A stretch of DNA of 32,893 bases, taken from NCBI GenBank assembly GCA_028875245.1, contig JAPPEU010000082.1:1-32893 (forward strand). The letters run 5' to 3'. Made by a program: the position numbers and the translations under genes. The first letter of the stretch is position 1; each line of letters opens with the position of its first letter. Below are positions 1 to 7,658 of the stretch, in pieces. The notes under the pieces were generated by a model. That model saw only the letters and a program-made list of their open reading frames with translations. It ran no database searches and was not told the origin of the DNA. The stretch is from Chloroflexota bacterium (GTDB lineage: Bacteria; Chloroflexota; Anaerolineae; Aggregatilineales; Phototrophicaceae).

Positions 1-35
1 GTGTAATTTCAGTTGTTGTTGCATAAGAAATGCAG

Positions 36-53
36 TACCGGACAAGCCTTACA
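36..53 (+). repeat. Single end of the GGACAAGCC repeat element
   Basis: The stretch matches the right-hand inverted repeat of the element at 7345-7574 (core CGGACAAGCC followed by TTACAG). Only this end is visible; the other half may lie before the window. The rest of 1-138 shows no gene or recognisable signal. Confidence 0.5.
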
Positions 54-138
54 GATACGCAAGTTGCCGGGAAAGCAGTTGATTTCAGCGCCATTTCAAT
101 TTGATGCGATTGCCCTGTTCGCCTTGGTCGAATCGCGC

Positions 139-167
139 TTGACATTCGCGCAGAGCCGCGCTATTAT
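139..167 (+). promoter_or_regulatory. Sigma70-type promoter of the trp operon
   Basis: TTGACA at 139-144 and TATTAT at 162-167 are separated by 17 bp, a near-consensus sigma70 promoter. The predicted transcript start near 174 lies about 17 nt before the first helix of the T-box leader, which is the expected geometry. Confidence 0.7.
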
Positions 168-190
168 GTCCGCAACTGAATAGTAGCAAA

Positions 191-460
191 GACTGTGAAC
201 CAGAGTAGTAGGCCTCATCGTGCAGTTCAGAGACTCGCTAGCCGCTGTGAATGCGAGACACGCAGAGACGCCGAATGGACTGGGGAGTCGCGCAGGTGAA
301 AGGCATGCCGATTAGCTTGCGCCGGAGAGCGCACCGTTAGCAGCGCGGGATATCGACTTCGGGTCTGTATCCACAAAGAGGCTTGCGAGAGCAGGCAATC
401 AAGGTGGCACCGCGGGAACCCTTCTCGTCCTTGAATGGATGATTCGGGTTCTTTTGATTT
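191..460 (+). promoter_or_regulatory. Tryptophan T-box riboswitch leader of the trp operon
   Basis: This leader should bind tRNA-Trp and switch the trp operon on when the tRNA is uncharged. The T-box sequence AAGGTGGCACCGCGG is at 401-415. Stem I closes with GACT (191-194)/AGTC (286-289) and CCAG (200-203)/CTGG (280-283). These surround a specifier loop with AGTAGTA (204-210) opposite GAATGGA (273-279). The triplet after GAA is TGG (276-278), the Trp codon. The AG-bulge AGAGA (229-233) and a distal hairpin (CTCGC 234-238/GCGAG 253-257) are present. Stem III is a hairpin at 348-372 with a TTCG loop. The acceptor-pairing TGGC (405-408) predicts discriminator base G, as known for bacterial tRNA-Trp. 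The antiterminator helix is CAAGG (400-404)/CCTTG (429-433). Confidence 0.88.
416..460 (+). terminator. Competing terminator (or start-site sequestering) arm of the T-box
   Basis: GAACCC (416-421) can pair with GGGTTC (446-451), stacked on GAAT (433-436)/ATTC (442-445) with an 11-nt bulge. TTTTGATTT follows, so an intrinsic terminator is plausible. CTTCTC (421-426) could instead pair with the purine-rich GGGGAG (462-467) in front of trpE, which would make the control translational. The sequence alone does not decide between the two. Confidence 0.5.
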
Positions 461-473
461 GGGGGAGTGGATG

Positions 474-1997
474 ATGTTCGAGACGATGCAGAGAGAGCGC
501 GCCGATATCAACCCCTCGCGCGAAGAGATGCATGAACACTTCCGGCGCGGCGATCATGTGCCGGTCTATCGCAGCCTCTTGGCCGACCTGGAAACGCCGG
601 TATCGGTTTACATGAAGCTCAAGCAGGCGGGGAAGCCAGCCTTCTTGCTGGAGAGCGTCGAGGGCGGCGAGCAGGTGGGGCGCTACTCATTCATCGGCGT
701 CAACCCCAAGGGGGTGCTCAGCGTCAAGGACAATATCGTCAGCTTTGAGCGCGATGGCGAGACGACCAAGTTCGCCATACCCGAAGGGCAAGACCCGCTG
801 CATGTCATCAAGCGCCACTTTCAGACGGTGAACCCCGTAGCGCTGGAGGGCTTGCCGCGGCTGGTCGGCGGCGCGGTCGGTTATATGTCTTACGATATCG
901 TGCGCTATTTTGAAGACCTGCCGGCCAGCGCCAGCGATGATTTGCGCGTGCCGACGGTCGCCTTCATGCTGCCGGATACGCTCGTGATCTTTGATCACGC
1001 CATGCACCAGCTGATTGTGCTGGCCAATGCGCATAACACCGGCGATGATCCGGACGCCGCCTATGAGCGGGCCATCGCCAGCATCGACGGCATCGTCGAG
1101 GCATTGTCGGCGCCGATGGAACACCTGGCTTACGATTTGCCGGGGAATGGCGCGCGCGAAGATCCCAAAGCGAATGTCGAAAAGCATGTACATGAAGATC
1201 GCGTACGCGCGGCGAAAGAATACATTCGCGATGGCGATGCCTTTCAGATCGTGCTGGCCCAGCGCTTCAGCCGCGCCACCGAAGCCAGCCCGCTGCAGAT
1301 TTACCGCGCCTTGCGGGCGACCAATCCGTCGCCCTACATGTTTCTCTTGGAATTCAGCGAAGATTTGACGCTGGTCGGGGCGTCGCCGGAGATGCTTGTG
1401 CGGCTGGAAGATGGCATCGCCTACAATCGTCCGCTGGCCGGGACGCGGCGGCGGGGCGCGACCGAGAAGGAAGACCTTGAGCTGGAAGAAGAACTCATTA
1501 ACGATCCCAAAGAACGCGCCGAACATGTCATGCTGGTTGACCTGGGCCGGAACGACCTGGGGCGCGTCTGCGATTATGGCACGGTGCGCGTCACCAAGAT
1601 GATGTATGTCGAGCGCTATTCGCATGTCATGCATATCACGAGCCAGGTGGAAGGGCTGCTGCGCCAGGGCATGGACGCCTTTGACCTGGTGCGCGCCACC
1701 TTCCCGGCGGGCACGCTCAGCGGCGCGCCCAAAGTGAGAGCGATGGAAATCATCGAAGAGTTGGAAGGCACGCGCCGCGGCCCCTACGGCGGGGCGGTCG
1801 GTTATTTCAGCTTCGACGGCTCGATGGATATGTGCATCACCATCCGCACGCTCTTGATGCAAAACGGCACGCTCAGCGTTCAAGCGGGCGGCGGCATCGT
1901 AGCCGACAGCGACCCGACCGAGGAATACTACGAGACGATCAACAAAGCGAAGGCGGTGTTTGAGGCGGTCAAATTCGCCGAGAAAGGACTGATGTAG
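474..1997 (+). CDS. trpE: Anthranilate synthase component I
   Basis: TrpE converts chorismate to anthranilate, using ammonia delivered by TrpG; it is the first committed step of tryptophan synthesis. The product is about 507 aa, a normal length. The N-terminal LLES motif belongs to the tryptophan feedback site, and the C-terminal chorismate-binding domain shows [17 protein letters not shown] and [18 protein letters not shown] chose ATG 474 because GGGGGAG at 461-467 then has normal spacing. ATG 471 is nearly as likely. An in-frame ATG at 435 lies inside the T-box terminator and is not credible. The gene is first in the T-box-controlled operon. Its TAG stop (1995-1997) is formed by the first bases of a family-1 repeat. 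Confidence 0.95.
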   Translation: MFETMQRERADINPSREEMHEHFRRGDHVPVYRSLLADLETPVSVYMKLKQAGKPAFLLESVEGGEQVGRYSFIGVNPKGVLSVKDNIVSFERDGETTKFAIPEGQDPLHVIKRHFQTVNPVALEGLPRLVGGAVGYMSYDIVRYFEDLPASASDDLRVPTVAFMLPDTLVIFDHAMHQLIVLANAHNTGDDPDAAYERAIASIDGIVEALSAPMEHLAYDLPGNGAREDPKANVEKHVHEDRVRAAKEYIRDGDAFQIVLAQRFSRATEASPLQIYRALRATNPSPYMFLLEFSEDLTLVGASPEMLVRLEDGIAYNRPLAGTRRRGATEKEDLELEEELINDPKERAEHVMLVDLGRNDLGRVCDYGTVRVTKMMYVERYSHVMHITSQVEGLLRQGMDAFDLVRATFPAGTLSGAPKVRAMEIIEELEGTRRGPYGGAVGYFSFDGSMDMCITIRTLLMQNGTLSVQAGGGIVADSDPTEEYYETINKAKAVFEAVKFAEKGLM

Positions 1998-2057
1998 GGG
2001 CGACTCTGCGCGCCGCTGCCGAATCAGCAAATGTTGGGGCGACCTATCAGGTCACCC
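1994..2057 (+). repeat. Two family-1 palindromic repeat units (degenerate)
   Basis: GTAGGGGCGACTC at 1994-2006 is followed by a second unit at about 2034-2057 (GGGGCGACCTATCAGGTCACCC) with the hairpin GACCT/AGGTC. They fill the trpE-trpG gap, and the first unit contains the trpE stop codon. Confidence 0.7.
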
Positions 2058-2092
2058 GAAAAACTATACACACAGGGGCCAAAGGAAAGGTC

Positions 2093-2683
2093 ATGATTCT
2101 GGTAATCGACAATTACGATAGCTTCACCTATAACATCGTGCAGGAATTGGGCGAGCTGGGCGCCGAGTTGACGGTCTATCGCAACGACAGAATCACCGTC
2201 GACGAGATACGCGCGCTGGCGCCGGAACGCATTGTGATTTCGCCCGGCCCTGGCTTCCCGGTCGACGCCGGCGTCTCGCTCGACCTGGTTCGCGAGCTCG
2301 GTTCAGAGATCCCGCTGCTGGGCGTCTGCCTGGGTCATCAAGCGATCGGCGAGGCTTACGGTGGCCTGGTGGTGCATGCGCCGGAGCTGATGCACGGCAA
2401 GACGAGCATGATCTATCATGAGGGCGACGCCATACTGAGCGACATTCCCAATCCCTTTGAAGCGACCCGCTACCACAGCCTGATCGTCGATGAAGCCACC
2501 TTGCCCGATTGTCTGCAAATTACGGCGCGGACTGCGACTGGAGAAATCATGGGTTTGCGGCACCGGCAGCACCCGGTCATCGGACTGCAATTCCATCCGG
2601 AAAGCATCTTGACCGGCTATGGCCTGCAGATTCTGGGCAACTTTCTCAACTATGAACCGATTTCTATGATCGAGAATGTGTAG
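2093..2683 (+). CDS. trpG: Anthranilate synthase component II (glutamine amidotransferase)
   Basis: TrpG hydrolyses glutamine and channels ammonia to TrpE. The 196-aa product is a single class I amidotransferase domain. The oxyanion strand SPGPG is at residues 50-54, the nucleophile is Cys79 in [15 protein letters not shown], and the His/Glu pair is in QFHPES near the C-terminus. AAAGGAAAGG (2081-2090) lies just before ATG 2093. Its position after trpE supports the anthranilate synthase role, though such subunits can also serve aminodeoxychorismate synthase when pabA is missing. The stop TAG (2681-2683) belongs to a family-1 repeat. Confidence 0.95.
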   Translation: MILVIDNYDSFTYNIVQELGELGAELTVYRNDRITVDEIRALAPERIVISPGPGFPVDAGVSLDLVRELGSEIPLLGVCLGHQAIGEAYGGLVVHAPELMHGKTSMIYHEGDAILSDIPNPFEATRYHSLIVDEATLPDCLQITARTATGEIMGLRHRQHPVIGLQFHPESILTGYGLQILGNFLNYEPISMIENV

Positions 2684-2750
2684 GGGCGAGCCATTGGGGC
2701 GCCCACCCGCCGAACCAGCGACTTATAGGGGAGACTTATCAGGTCGCGCG
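2680..2750 (+). repeat. Two family-1 palindromic repeat units
   Basis: Unit one at 2680-2711 begins GTAGGGGCGAGCCATTGGGG and provides the trpG stop codon. Unit two at about 2724-2750 has the stem GACTT-ATC-AGGTC. They separate trpG from trpD and are open in the trpD frame. Confidence 0.7.
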
Positions 2751-2795
2751 TCGGCGCAAAAATTAATACCGCTCAAAGCGGCAAAGGAATGGAAA

Positions 2796-3827
2796 ATGGA
2801 TATACAGAAGGCAATTGACGCATTGAGCCGCTATGGACATTTGCAGGCGGAACAGGCGGAGTCAGTCATGCGGCAGATCATGACCGGCGGCGCCAGCGAA
2901 GCGCAGATCGGGGCTTACCTGATGGCGCTGAGCATGAAAGGCGAGACGACCGACGAAATCACTGGAAGCGCGCGCGCCATGCGTGACGAGGCGACCAAGG
3001 TGCCGACCGCGACAGATGCTGACATGCTGGACACCTGCGGCACCGGCGGCGACCGCTCCGGCACTTTCAATATCAGCACGACGGTCGCCTTTGTCGCTGC
3101 CGGCGCGGGCATACCGGTGGCGAAGCATGGCAATCGAGCCGCGACCAGCAAGAGCGGCAGCGCCGATGTGCTGGCGGCCCTCGGCGTCAATTTCGATCTC
3201 TCGCCCGAGCAGGTAGGCCGCTGCATTGACGAGATCGGCATCGGTTTCCTCTTCGCCCCAATGCTGCATCCGGCCATGCGTTACGCTATCGGGCCGCGAA
3301 GAGAGCTCGGCATCCGCACGATATTCAACATTTTGGGCCCGCTTACCAACCCGGCCGGCGCGCAGCGTCAGTTGATGGGCGTCTTCGCGCACAGCCTGAC
3401 CGACCTCCTGGCGCAGGTCTTGAAAGACCTCGGCATCAAATCGGCCATGGTGGTCAACGGCTATGGCGGCCTGGACGAGTTGACGGTCACGGGACCCAAT
3501 CGCATCAGCTATCTGGAGGAAAACGGCGCTATATCGCATCTGGATGTTGATCCCACCGAACTGGGTTTCCACATGGCGAGCATTGATGACTTGAAAGGCG
3601 GGGAGCCCGACGACAACGCGGAGATTGCGCGGCGAATTCTGAATGGCGCGGACAGGGGGCCCAAACGCGACATCGTGCTCTTGAATGCGGGCGCCGCCAT
3701 CATGACCGGCGGGCGGGCAAGCTCAATCCCCGATGGCATCGTCATGGCGCGCGACAGCATCGATAGTGGCGCAGCGCTGCAAAAGCTGGACGCCTTGATC
3801 GAGTTCAGTCGGAGCTTCGCCGCATGA
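2796..3827 (+). CDS. trpD: Anthranilate phosphoribosyltransferase
   Basis: TrpD joins anthranilate and PRPP to give phosphoribosylanthranilate. The product is 343 aa, the usual length. It shows the PRPP-binding DTCGTGGDRSGTFNIST, the KHGNRAATSKSGSADVLAALG block and GPLTNPAGA. I start it at ATG 2796 (MDIQKAIDALS...), preceded by AAAGGAATGG. The reading frame is open back to 2676, but that extension is translated repeat sequence. It is translationally coupled to trpC: ATG of trpC (3824) overlaps the TGA stop. Confidence 0.95.
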   Translation: MDIQKAIDALSRYGHLQAEQAESVMRQIMTGGASEAQIGAYLMALSMKGETTDEITGSARAMRDEATKVPTATDADMLDTCGTGGDRSGTFNISTTVAFVAAGAGIPVAKHGNRAATSKSGSADVLAALGVNFDLSPEQVGRCIDEIGIGFLFAPMLHPAMRYAIGPRRELGIRTIFNILGPLTNPAGAQRQLMGVFAHSLTDLLAQVLKDLGIKSAMVVNGYGGLDELTVTGPNRISYLEENGAISHLDVDPTELGFHMASIDDLKGGEPDDNAEIARRILNGADRGPKRDIVLLNAGAAIMTGGRASSIPDGIVMARDSIDSGAALQKLDALIEFSRSFAA

Positions 3828-4693
3828 GCCAGGCTTTTGTCATTACCGATACGGTTCTGGACAGAATCCTGGACCGCAAGCTGGCGGAGCTGGCTGAACA
3901 GCGCGCCAAGGTGGACGACGAAGAAGCCAGGCGCCGCGCCGAAGGGTCGCCCTATCCCGCGCGAGATTTGACGCGGGCCCTTGGGGGCGCTCATGTCAGC
4001 TTGATCGCCGAAGTGAAACGGGCGTCGCCGAGCAAAGGGCCGCTGACGAAGGATTTCGCGCCGGTGATGCTGGCGGCGACCTATGCCCACAATGGCGCTT
4101 CGGCGATTTCGGTATTGACGGACGAGGACTTCTTTCAAGGCAGCCTGGCATACCTGACCGCGATACGAGAAGCGGTCGATCTGCCGCTTTTGCGCAAGGA
4201 CTTCGTCATTGATCCTTATCAAGTTTATGAGGGGCGGGCGGCCGGCGCCGACGCCATTCTTCTGATCGTGGCGGCGCTGTCGGATGCTCAGCTGGCGGAC
4301 CTGCAGGCCCTGACGAGCGAGCTGGGCATGAGCGCGCTGGTTGAAGTGCACAACGAAGGCGAGATGGAACGCGCGCTTCGTTTCGGCGCCAAGCTGATCG
4401 GCATCAACAACCGCGACTTGAGAACATTCGATGTCGATTTGGGCACGACGGCGCGGCTGGCCGGCATGGTTGACGAGGACGTGGTGTTGGTCGCCGAGAG
4501 CGGCATCTTCTCCGCGGCTGACGCGCGCGAGATGGGGCGCTTGGGCGCGGACGCGATACTCGTCGGTGAAGCGCTGATGAAGGCGCCCGACACGGTGTCC
4601 CTGACGCGCGCATTGAGCCGCCAGCCAAGGACGCCAGCCGTAGGAGCGACTGACGGTCAGTGTCTACGCGCCCCGGTGAGCCGCCCACGATAA
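3824..4693 (+). CDS. trpC: Indole-3-glycerol phosphate synthase
   Basis: TrpC closes the indole ring of carboxyphenylaminodeoxyribulose phosphate. The TIM-barrel motifs are clear: LIAEVKRASPSKGPL, LRKDFVIDPYQVYEGRAAGAD, LVEVHNEGEMERAL, GINNRDLRTF, VAESGIF and ADAILVGEALMKA. The barrel ends about 25 residues before the stop. The last 18 residues or so (from AVGATDGQ onward) are encoded by an intergenic repeat at 4640-4689, so this 289-aa protein is longer than the usual 255-270 aa. The start overlaps the trpD stop as ATGA. Confidence 0.95.
   Translation: MSQAFVITDTVLDRILDRKLAELAEQRAKVDDEEARRRAEGSPYPARDLTRALGGAHVSLIAEVKRASPSKGPLTKDFAPVMLAATYAHNGASAISVLTDEDFFQGSLAYLTAIREAVDLPLLRKDFVIDPYQVYEGRAAGADAILLIVAALSDAQLADLQALTSELGMSALVEVHNEGEMERALRFGAKLIGINNRDLRTFDVDLGTTARLAGMVDEDVVLVAESGIFSAADAREMGRLGADAILVGEALMKAPDTVSLTRALSRQPRTPAVGATDGQCLRAPVSRPR
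4640..4689 (+). repeat. Family-1-like repeat inside the trpC 3' end
   Basis: GTAGGAGCGACTGACGGTCA is followed by GTGTCTACGCGCCCC and GGTGAGCCGCCCACG. It resembles the intergenic segments at 15385-15410 and 31600-31640. The repeat lies in frame at the end of trpC, and its TAG is out of frame. Confidence 0.6.
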
Positions 4694-4727
4694 ACGAAAG
4701 ACCGGTCATCACTCAGGGATTGAAATC

Positions 4728-5393
4728 GTGACCAAGGTCAAAATCTGCGGCGTGCGAACGCCTGAAAACGCCCTCATGGTGGCGCGCGCCGGCGCTGACT
4801 TCATCGGCTTGAACTTTTATCCGGAGTCGCCTCGCTTTGTTGAGCCCGCGGTCGCCGGCGAGATTGTGGCGCGGCTGCGGGAGGGCTTGGGCGCGTCATG
4901 CCCGAAGTTGGTTGGCGTATTTGTCAACGCGTCGGCCGCTGAAGTCCGCGACATCGTCGAGCGGGTCGGCCTCGATTACGCGCAGCTGAGCGGCGACGAA
5001 CCTGCCGAGACGGCGGAGGCGCTGGCGGGCATCGCCTTCAAGTCGATTCGCCCGGTTGACGTGGAGGCCGCGCTGGCCGCTGCTGAAGGGCTGGCGGCTG
5101 CATTTCCACAGAGCAGCGATGCGCCGTCGATCCTGCTGGACGCCTTCAATCCCAAGCTCTACGGCGGCACGGGCGAAACAGCGAGCCTGCGCATTGCTGC
5201 GGCGCTGCGGGCGGCGGTTCCGCGGATGATGCTGGCTGGCGGGCTGAACCCGGACAATGTTGCCGAGCGGGCGCGAGCGGTCGAACCCTGGGGCGTGGAT
5301 GTGGCCAGCGGCGTGGAAGCGGGGACGCCGGGCATCAAAGACGAGCGGGCAGTGCGCGCCTTCATCCAAGCGGCGCGACAGGCGGGCTCATGA
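4728..5393 (+). CDS. trpF: Phosphoribosylanthranilate isomerase
   Basis: TrpF carries out the Amadori rearrangement of phosphoribosylanthranilate. It is a 221-aa TIM barrel. The catalytic Cys is Cys7 in KICGVRTPENA, and the catalytic Asp lies in LLDAFNPKLYGGTG. MLAGGLNPDNV and VDVASGVE form the phosphate site. The start is GTG 4728 with CAGGGA about 9 nt upstream; no better ATG exists in frame. The stop overlaps the following Nudix ATG by 4 nt, so the two are probably translationally coupled. Confidence 0.94.
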   Translation: MTKVKICGVRTPENALMVARAGADFIGLNFYPESPRFVEPAVAGEIVARLREGLGASCPKLVGVFVNASAAEVRDIVERVGLDYAQLSGDEPAETAEALAGIAFKSIRPVDVEAALAAAEGLAAAFPQSSDAPSILLDAFNPKLYGGTGETASLRIAAALRAAVPRMMLAGGLNPDNVAERARAVEPWGVDVASGVEAGTPGIKDERAVRAFIQAARQAGS

Positions 5394-6013
5394 GCGAGCT
5401 ATTCGATATCTATGATGAAGCGCTCAATCACATCGGCGTCAAAGGGCGTGACGATGTGCATCGCGATGGCGATTGGCATCAGGTTTTTCATTGCTGGGTC
5501 ATCGGGCGCGAGGCAAATGGCGATCCCTTTCTTATCTTGCAGAAGCGCAGGGACACGCTGGATTATCCGGATATGATTGACATCAGCGCGGCCGGGCACC
5601 TGGCCGCAGGCGAGACCGCGCGCGACGGTCCGCGCGAGATTGAAGAGGAGCTGGGGCTGCGCGTGGCATTTGAAGATTTGATTCAGCTTGGGCGCCGCCT
5701 CGGCATCAGCCGGCTCGGCGATTTCGTCGATTGCCAGATTTGCCACGTGTTTTTCTACGAGACCGATATAGCGCTGGCGGACTATTCATATTCGCGCGCC
5801 GAGATCGCCGGTTTGCTCAAGCTGCGGCTGGACGATGCGCTGCGCCTGTTTTCGGGCGAAGTCGATTGCGTCAGGGCGGCCGCCGCTGGTTTGGGCGCGG
5901 CGGAAGTTTCGGTGACGCGCGCCGACTTTATACCAAGCATTGACAATTATGTGATGAAGATTCTGATCCTTGCGAAGCGCTATTTCGCCGGCGAAAAACA
6001 ACTATGGATCTGA
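5390..6013 (+). CDS. Nudix hydrolase, isopentenyl-diphosphate isomerase-like subgroup
   Basis: The 207-aa protein carries the Nudix box [20 protein letters not shown] followed by GL, which binds Mg and cleaves a nucleoside-diphosphate-X bond. The box has six instead of seven residues between the first Glu and Arg-Glu. As I recall, this spacing also occurs in IDI-like Nudix proteins. The N-terminus ([14 protein letters not shown]...[15 protein letters not shown]) fits that group. The substrate cannot be read from the sequence. It overlaps trpF by 4 nt and sits between trpF and trpB, so it is co-transcribed with the trp genes; a direct role in tryptophan synthesis is not established. Confidence 0.85.
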   Translation: MSELFDIYDEALNHIGVKGRDDVHRDGDWHQVFHCWVIGREANGDPFLILQKRRDTLDYPDMIDISAAGHLAAGETARDGPREIEEELGLRVAFEDLIQLGRRLGISRLGDFVDCQICHVFFYETDIALADYSYSRAEIAGLLKLRLDDALRLFSGEVDCVRAAAAGLGAAEVSVTRADFIPSIDNYVMKILILAKRYFAGEKQLWI

Positions 6014-6060
6014 GCGAATCAAGGAAGAAAATGCCAACGACCGCCGCATCAGCAAAAACT

Positions 6061-6089
6061 GTACGGGCGAGCCGGCGGCTCGCCCCCAA
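6061..6089 (+). repeat. Family-1 palindrome upstream of trpB
   Basis: GGGCGAGCC and GGCTCGCCC form a perfect 9-bp stem around GGC. It occupies the nudix-trpB gap about 22 nt before the trpB start. Confidence 0.7.
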
Positions 6090-6110
6090 ATTCCATGGGG
6101 ACCCTTGATC

Positions 6111-7334
6111 ATGTCTGACTTATACATCCGCAGCGATATCAGCGACCTTCCCGACGCCCGCGGTTACTTCGGTGAATTCGGCGGCCGTTTCGTGCCGGAG
6201 ACGATAATCCCGGCGCTGGACGAGCTGGAAGCGGCCTACAATGAAGCGATGGCGGATCCCAATTTTCATCAAAGCTTGCGTCATCTGCAGCGCACTTACA
6301 CCGGTCGGCCGACGCCGATCAGTTACGCTCGCCGCTTGAGCGAGGCGCTTGGCGGGGCGCGGATTTACCTTAAGCGGGAAGACCTGGCGCATACGGGCGC
6401 GCACAAAATCAACAACGCGCTGGGGCAGGGCTTGCTGGCCAAACGGATGGGCAAGCGCCGCATCATCGCCGAAACGGGCGCCGGGCAGCATGGCGTCGGC
6501 ACGGCCACGGCGATGGCCCTGCTCGGCTTGGAATGTCATGTGTATATGGGCACGGTTGATATCCGCCGGCAGCAGCCGAACGTCTTCCGCATGAAGCTGC
6601 TGGGCGCTGAGGTGATTCCGGTCGAAAGCGGCAGCCGCACCCTGAAGGACGCCATCAACGAAGCCATGCGCGACTGGGTGACCAATGTCGAGACGACCTT
6701 TTATCTGCTCGGCTCGGCCCTGGGTCCGCACCCCTATCCGATGATGGTGCGCGATTTCCAAAGCGTGATTGGGGCGGAGGCGCGCGAGCAGATTCAGACG
6801 CTGGCCGGTCAACTGCCGGATGCCTGCATCGCTTGCGTCGGTGGCGGCAGCAACGCCATCGGGCTTTTCCACGCTTTTCGCGCGGACGAGAATACCGAAC
6901 TCATCGGCGTCGAGGCGGGCGGGCATGGCATCGACAGCAAGGAGCACGCGGCGCGCTTCGCCGATCTCGATATCAGCCGTCCGGGCATATTGCACGGCAC
7001 GCGCTCCTATGTCATGCAGAACGATGACGGACAAATCATGGAAACGCACAGCGTCTCCGCCGGCCTGGATTATCCTTCGGTTGGGCCCGAACACGCGCAC
7101 CTGCGTCAATTGGAGCGGGCTTATTACACAATGGCGACCGACGAGGAAGCGCTGGAAGCTTTTCAGGTCTTGAGCAAGCTGGAAGGCATCATCCCGGCTC
7201 TGGAGAGCGCGCACGCCATCGCCGAAGCGATCAAACGGGCGCCGACCATGCCGCAAGACAGCGTCCTGCTGGTCAACCTGTCGGGGCGCGGCGACAAAGA
7301 CCTCGATACGGTCATCGGCATCCTGGGCAACTAA
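6111..7334 (+). CDS. trpB: Tryptophan synthase beta subunit
   Basis: TrpB condenses indole with serine in a PLP-dependent reaction, working with TrpA. The product is 407 aa, typical for TrpB1. The PLP lysine is Lys99 in [13 protein letters not shown]. The phosphate loop is [10 protein letters not shown], and [16 protein letters not shown] is conserved. I start at ATG 6111 (MSDLYIRSD). The frame is open upstream to 5970 but runs through the Nudix 3' end and a repeat. Codons before 6111 show no TrpB similarity. trpA follows after a 324-bp repeat-filled gap rather than directly. Confidence 0.96.
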   Translation: MSDLYIRSDISDLPDARGYFGEFGGRFVPETIIPALDELEAAYNEAMADPNFHQSLRHLQRTYTGRPTPISYARRLSEALGGARIYLKREDLAHTGAHKINNALGQGLLAKRMGKRRIIAETGAGQHGVGTATAMALLGLECHVYMGTVDIRRQQPNVFRMKLLGAEVIPVESGSRTLKDAINEAMRDWVTNVETTFYLLGSALGPHPYPMMVRDFQSVIGAEAREQIQTLAGQLPDACIACVGGGSNAIGLFHAFRADENTELIGVEAGGHGIDSKEHAARFADLDISRPGILHGTRSYVMQNDDGQIMETHSVSAGLDYPSVGPEHAHLRQLERAYYTMATDEEALEAFQVLSKLEGIIPALESAHAIAEAIKRAPTMPQDSVLLVNLSGRGDKDLDTVIGILGN

Positions 7335-7344
7335 AGGAGCACAT

Positions 7345-7574
7345 TGTAGGGCTTGTCCGGTACTCTAGCGAAATTGTCGCTTTTTCTACCCCATCCCCCG
7401 GCCCCTTCCCCGAATCATCAGGGAAGGAGGGCAAAGATAGCCGAATTTGTGACATCTGTATTGCAATCATCATAAAGGCCTAGTCTATGCAATATCTACA
7501 GAGATAACTGGTTGGGATTGATGCTGGTAAGCTAAACCAAGCAACGAATCCTAGTTTATCGGACAAGCCTTGCA
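7345..7574. mobile_element. MITE-like element with terminal inverted repeats
   Basis: The left end TGTAGGGCTTGTCCGGTA (7345-7362) is an imperfect inverted copy of the right end TATCGGACAAGCCTTGCA (7557-7574), 15 of 18 positions matching. The similarity extends a little inward (CTCTAGCG versus ATCCTAG). The roughly 230 bp between have no coding capacity. Isolated copies of the right end occur at 36-53 and 30414-30426. No target-site duplication was recognised. Confidence 0.45.
7388..7431. repeat. Family-2 C-rich/G-rich palindrome
   Basis: CCCCATCCCCCGGCCCCTTC is followed by CCC, a short spacer and GGGAAGGAGGG. Relatives lie at 10257-10305, 12511-12554, 15430-15470 and 22567-22627. Confidence 0.65.
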
Positions 7575-7599
7575 GGGACGACTCGGTGAGTCGCCCGCC
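7571..7599 (+). repeat. Family-1 palindromic repeat
   Basis: TGCAGGGACGACTCGGTGAG followed by TCGCCCGCC. The stem is CGACTC/GAGTCG. It directly follows, and slightly overlaps, the right end of the MITE-like element. Confidence 0.75.
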
Positions 7600-7611
7600 A
7601 CATCACGAATC

Positions 7612-7638
7612 TGTAGGGGCGAGCCATTGGGTCGCCCT
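7612..7638 (+). repeat. Family-1 palindromic repeat
   Basis: TGTAGGGGCGAGCCATTGGG followed by TCGCCC. The sequence is nearly identical to the unit at 11612-11639. It lies 20 nt before trpA. Confidence 0.75.
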
Positions 7639-7658
7639 TAAGCACCCACGAGGACTCC

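Larger units (their letters stand above)
7335..7658. other. Intergenic region trpB-trpA, filled with repeats
   Basis: This 324-bp gap has no plausible gene. It contains the terminal-inverted-repeat element at 7345-7574, with a family-2 palindrome inside it, and two family-1 units at 7571-7599 and 7612-7638. No clear promoter was seen, so trpA may be read from the upstream operon promoter. Confidence 0.7.

Noticed and set aside
435..473. Upstream ATG 435 as the trpE start
   Set aside because: It lies inside the T-box terminator/antiterminator arm and has no ribosome binding site; GGGGGAG at 461-467 favours 471/474.
227..511. Open frame on the - strand across the trp leader
   Set aside because: It lies antisense to a structured T-box leader and its protein has no recognisable pattern.
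687..2030. Long open frame antisense to trpE (and similar long antisense frames over purA, aroKB and trpB)
   Set aside because: High GC and codon bias make long mirror frames common; they show no domain pattern and lie over clear genes.
2676..2795. N-terminal extension of TrpD
   Set aside because: The extension is translated family-1 repeat; the conserved protein starts at ATG 2796 with a ribosome binding site.
5970..6110. N-terminal extension of TrpB overlapping the Nudix gene
   Set aside because: No TrpB similarity before MSDLYIRSD, and it runs through another gene and a repeat.
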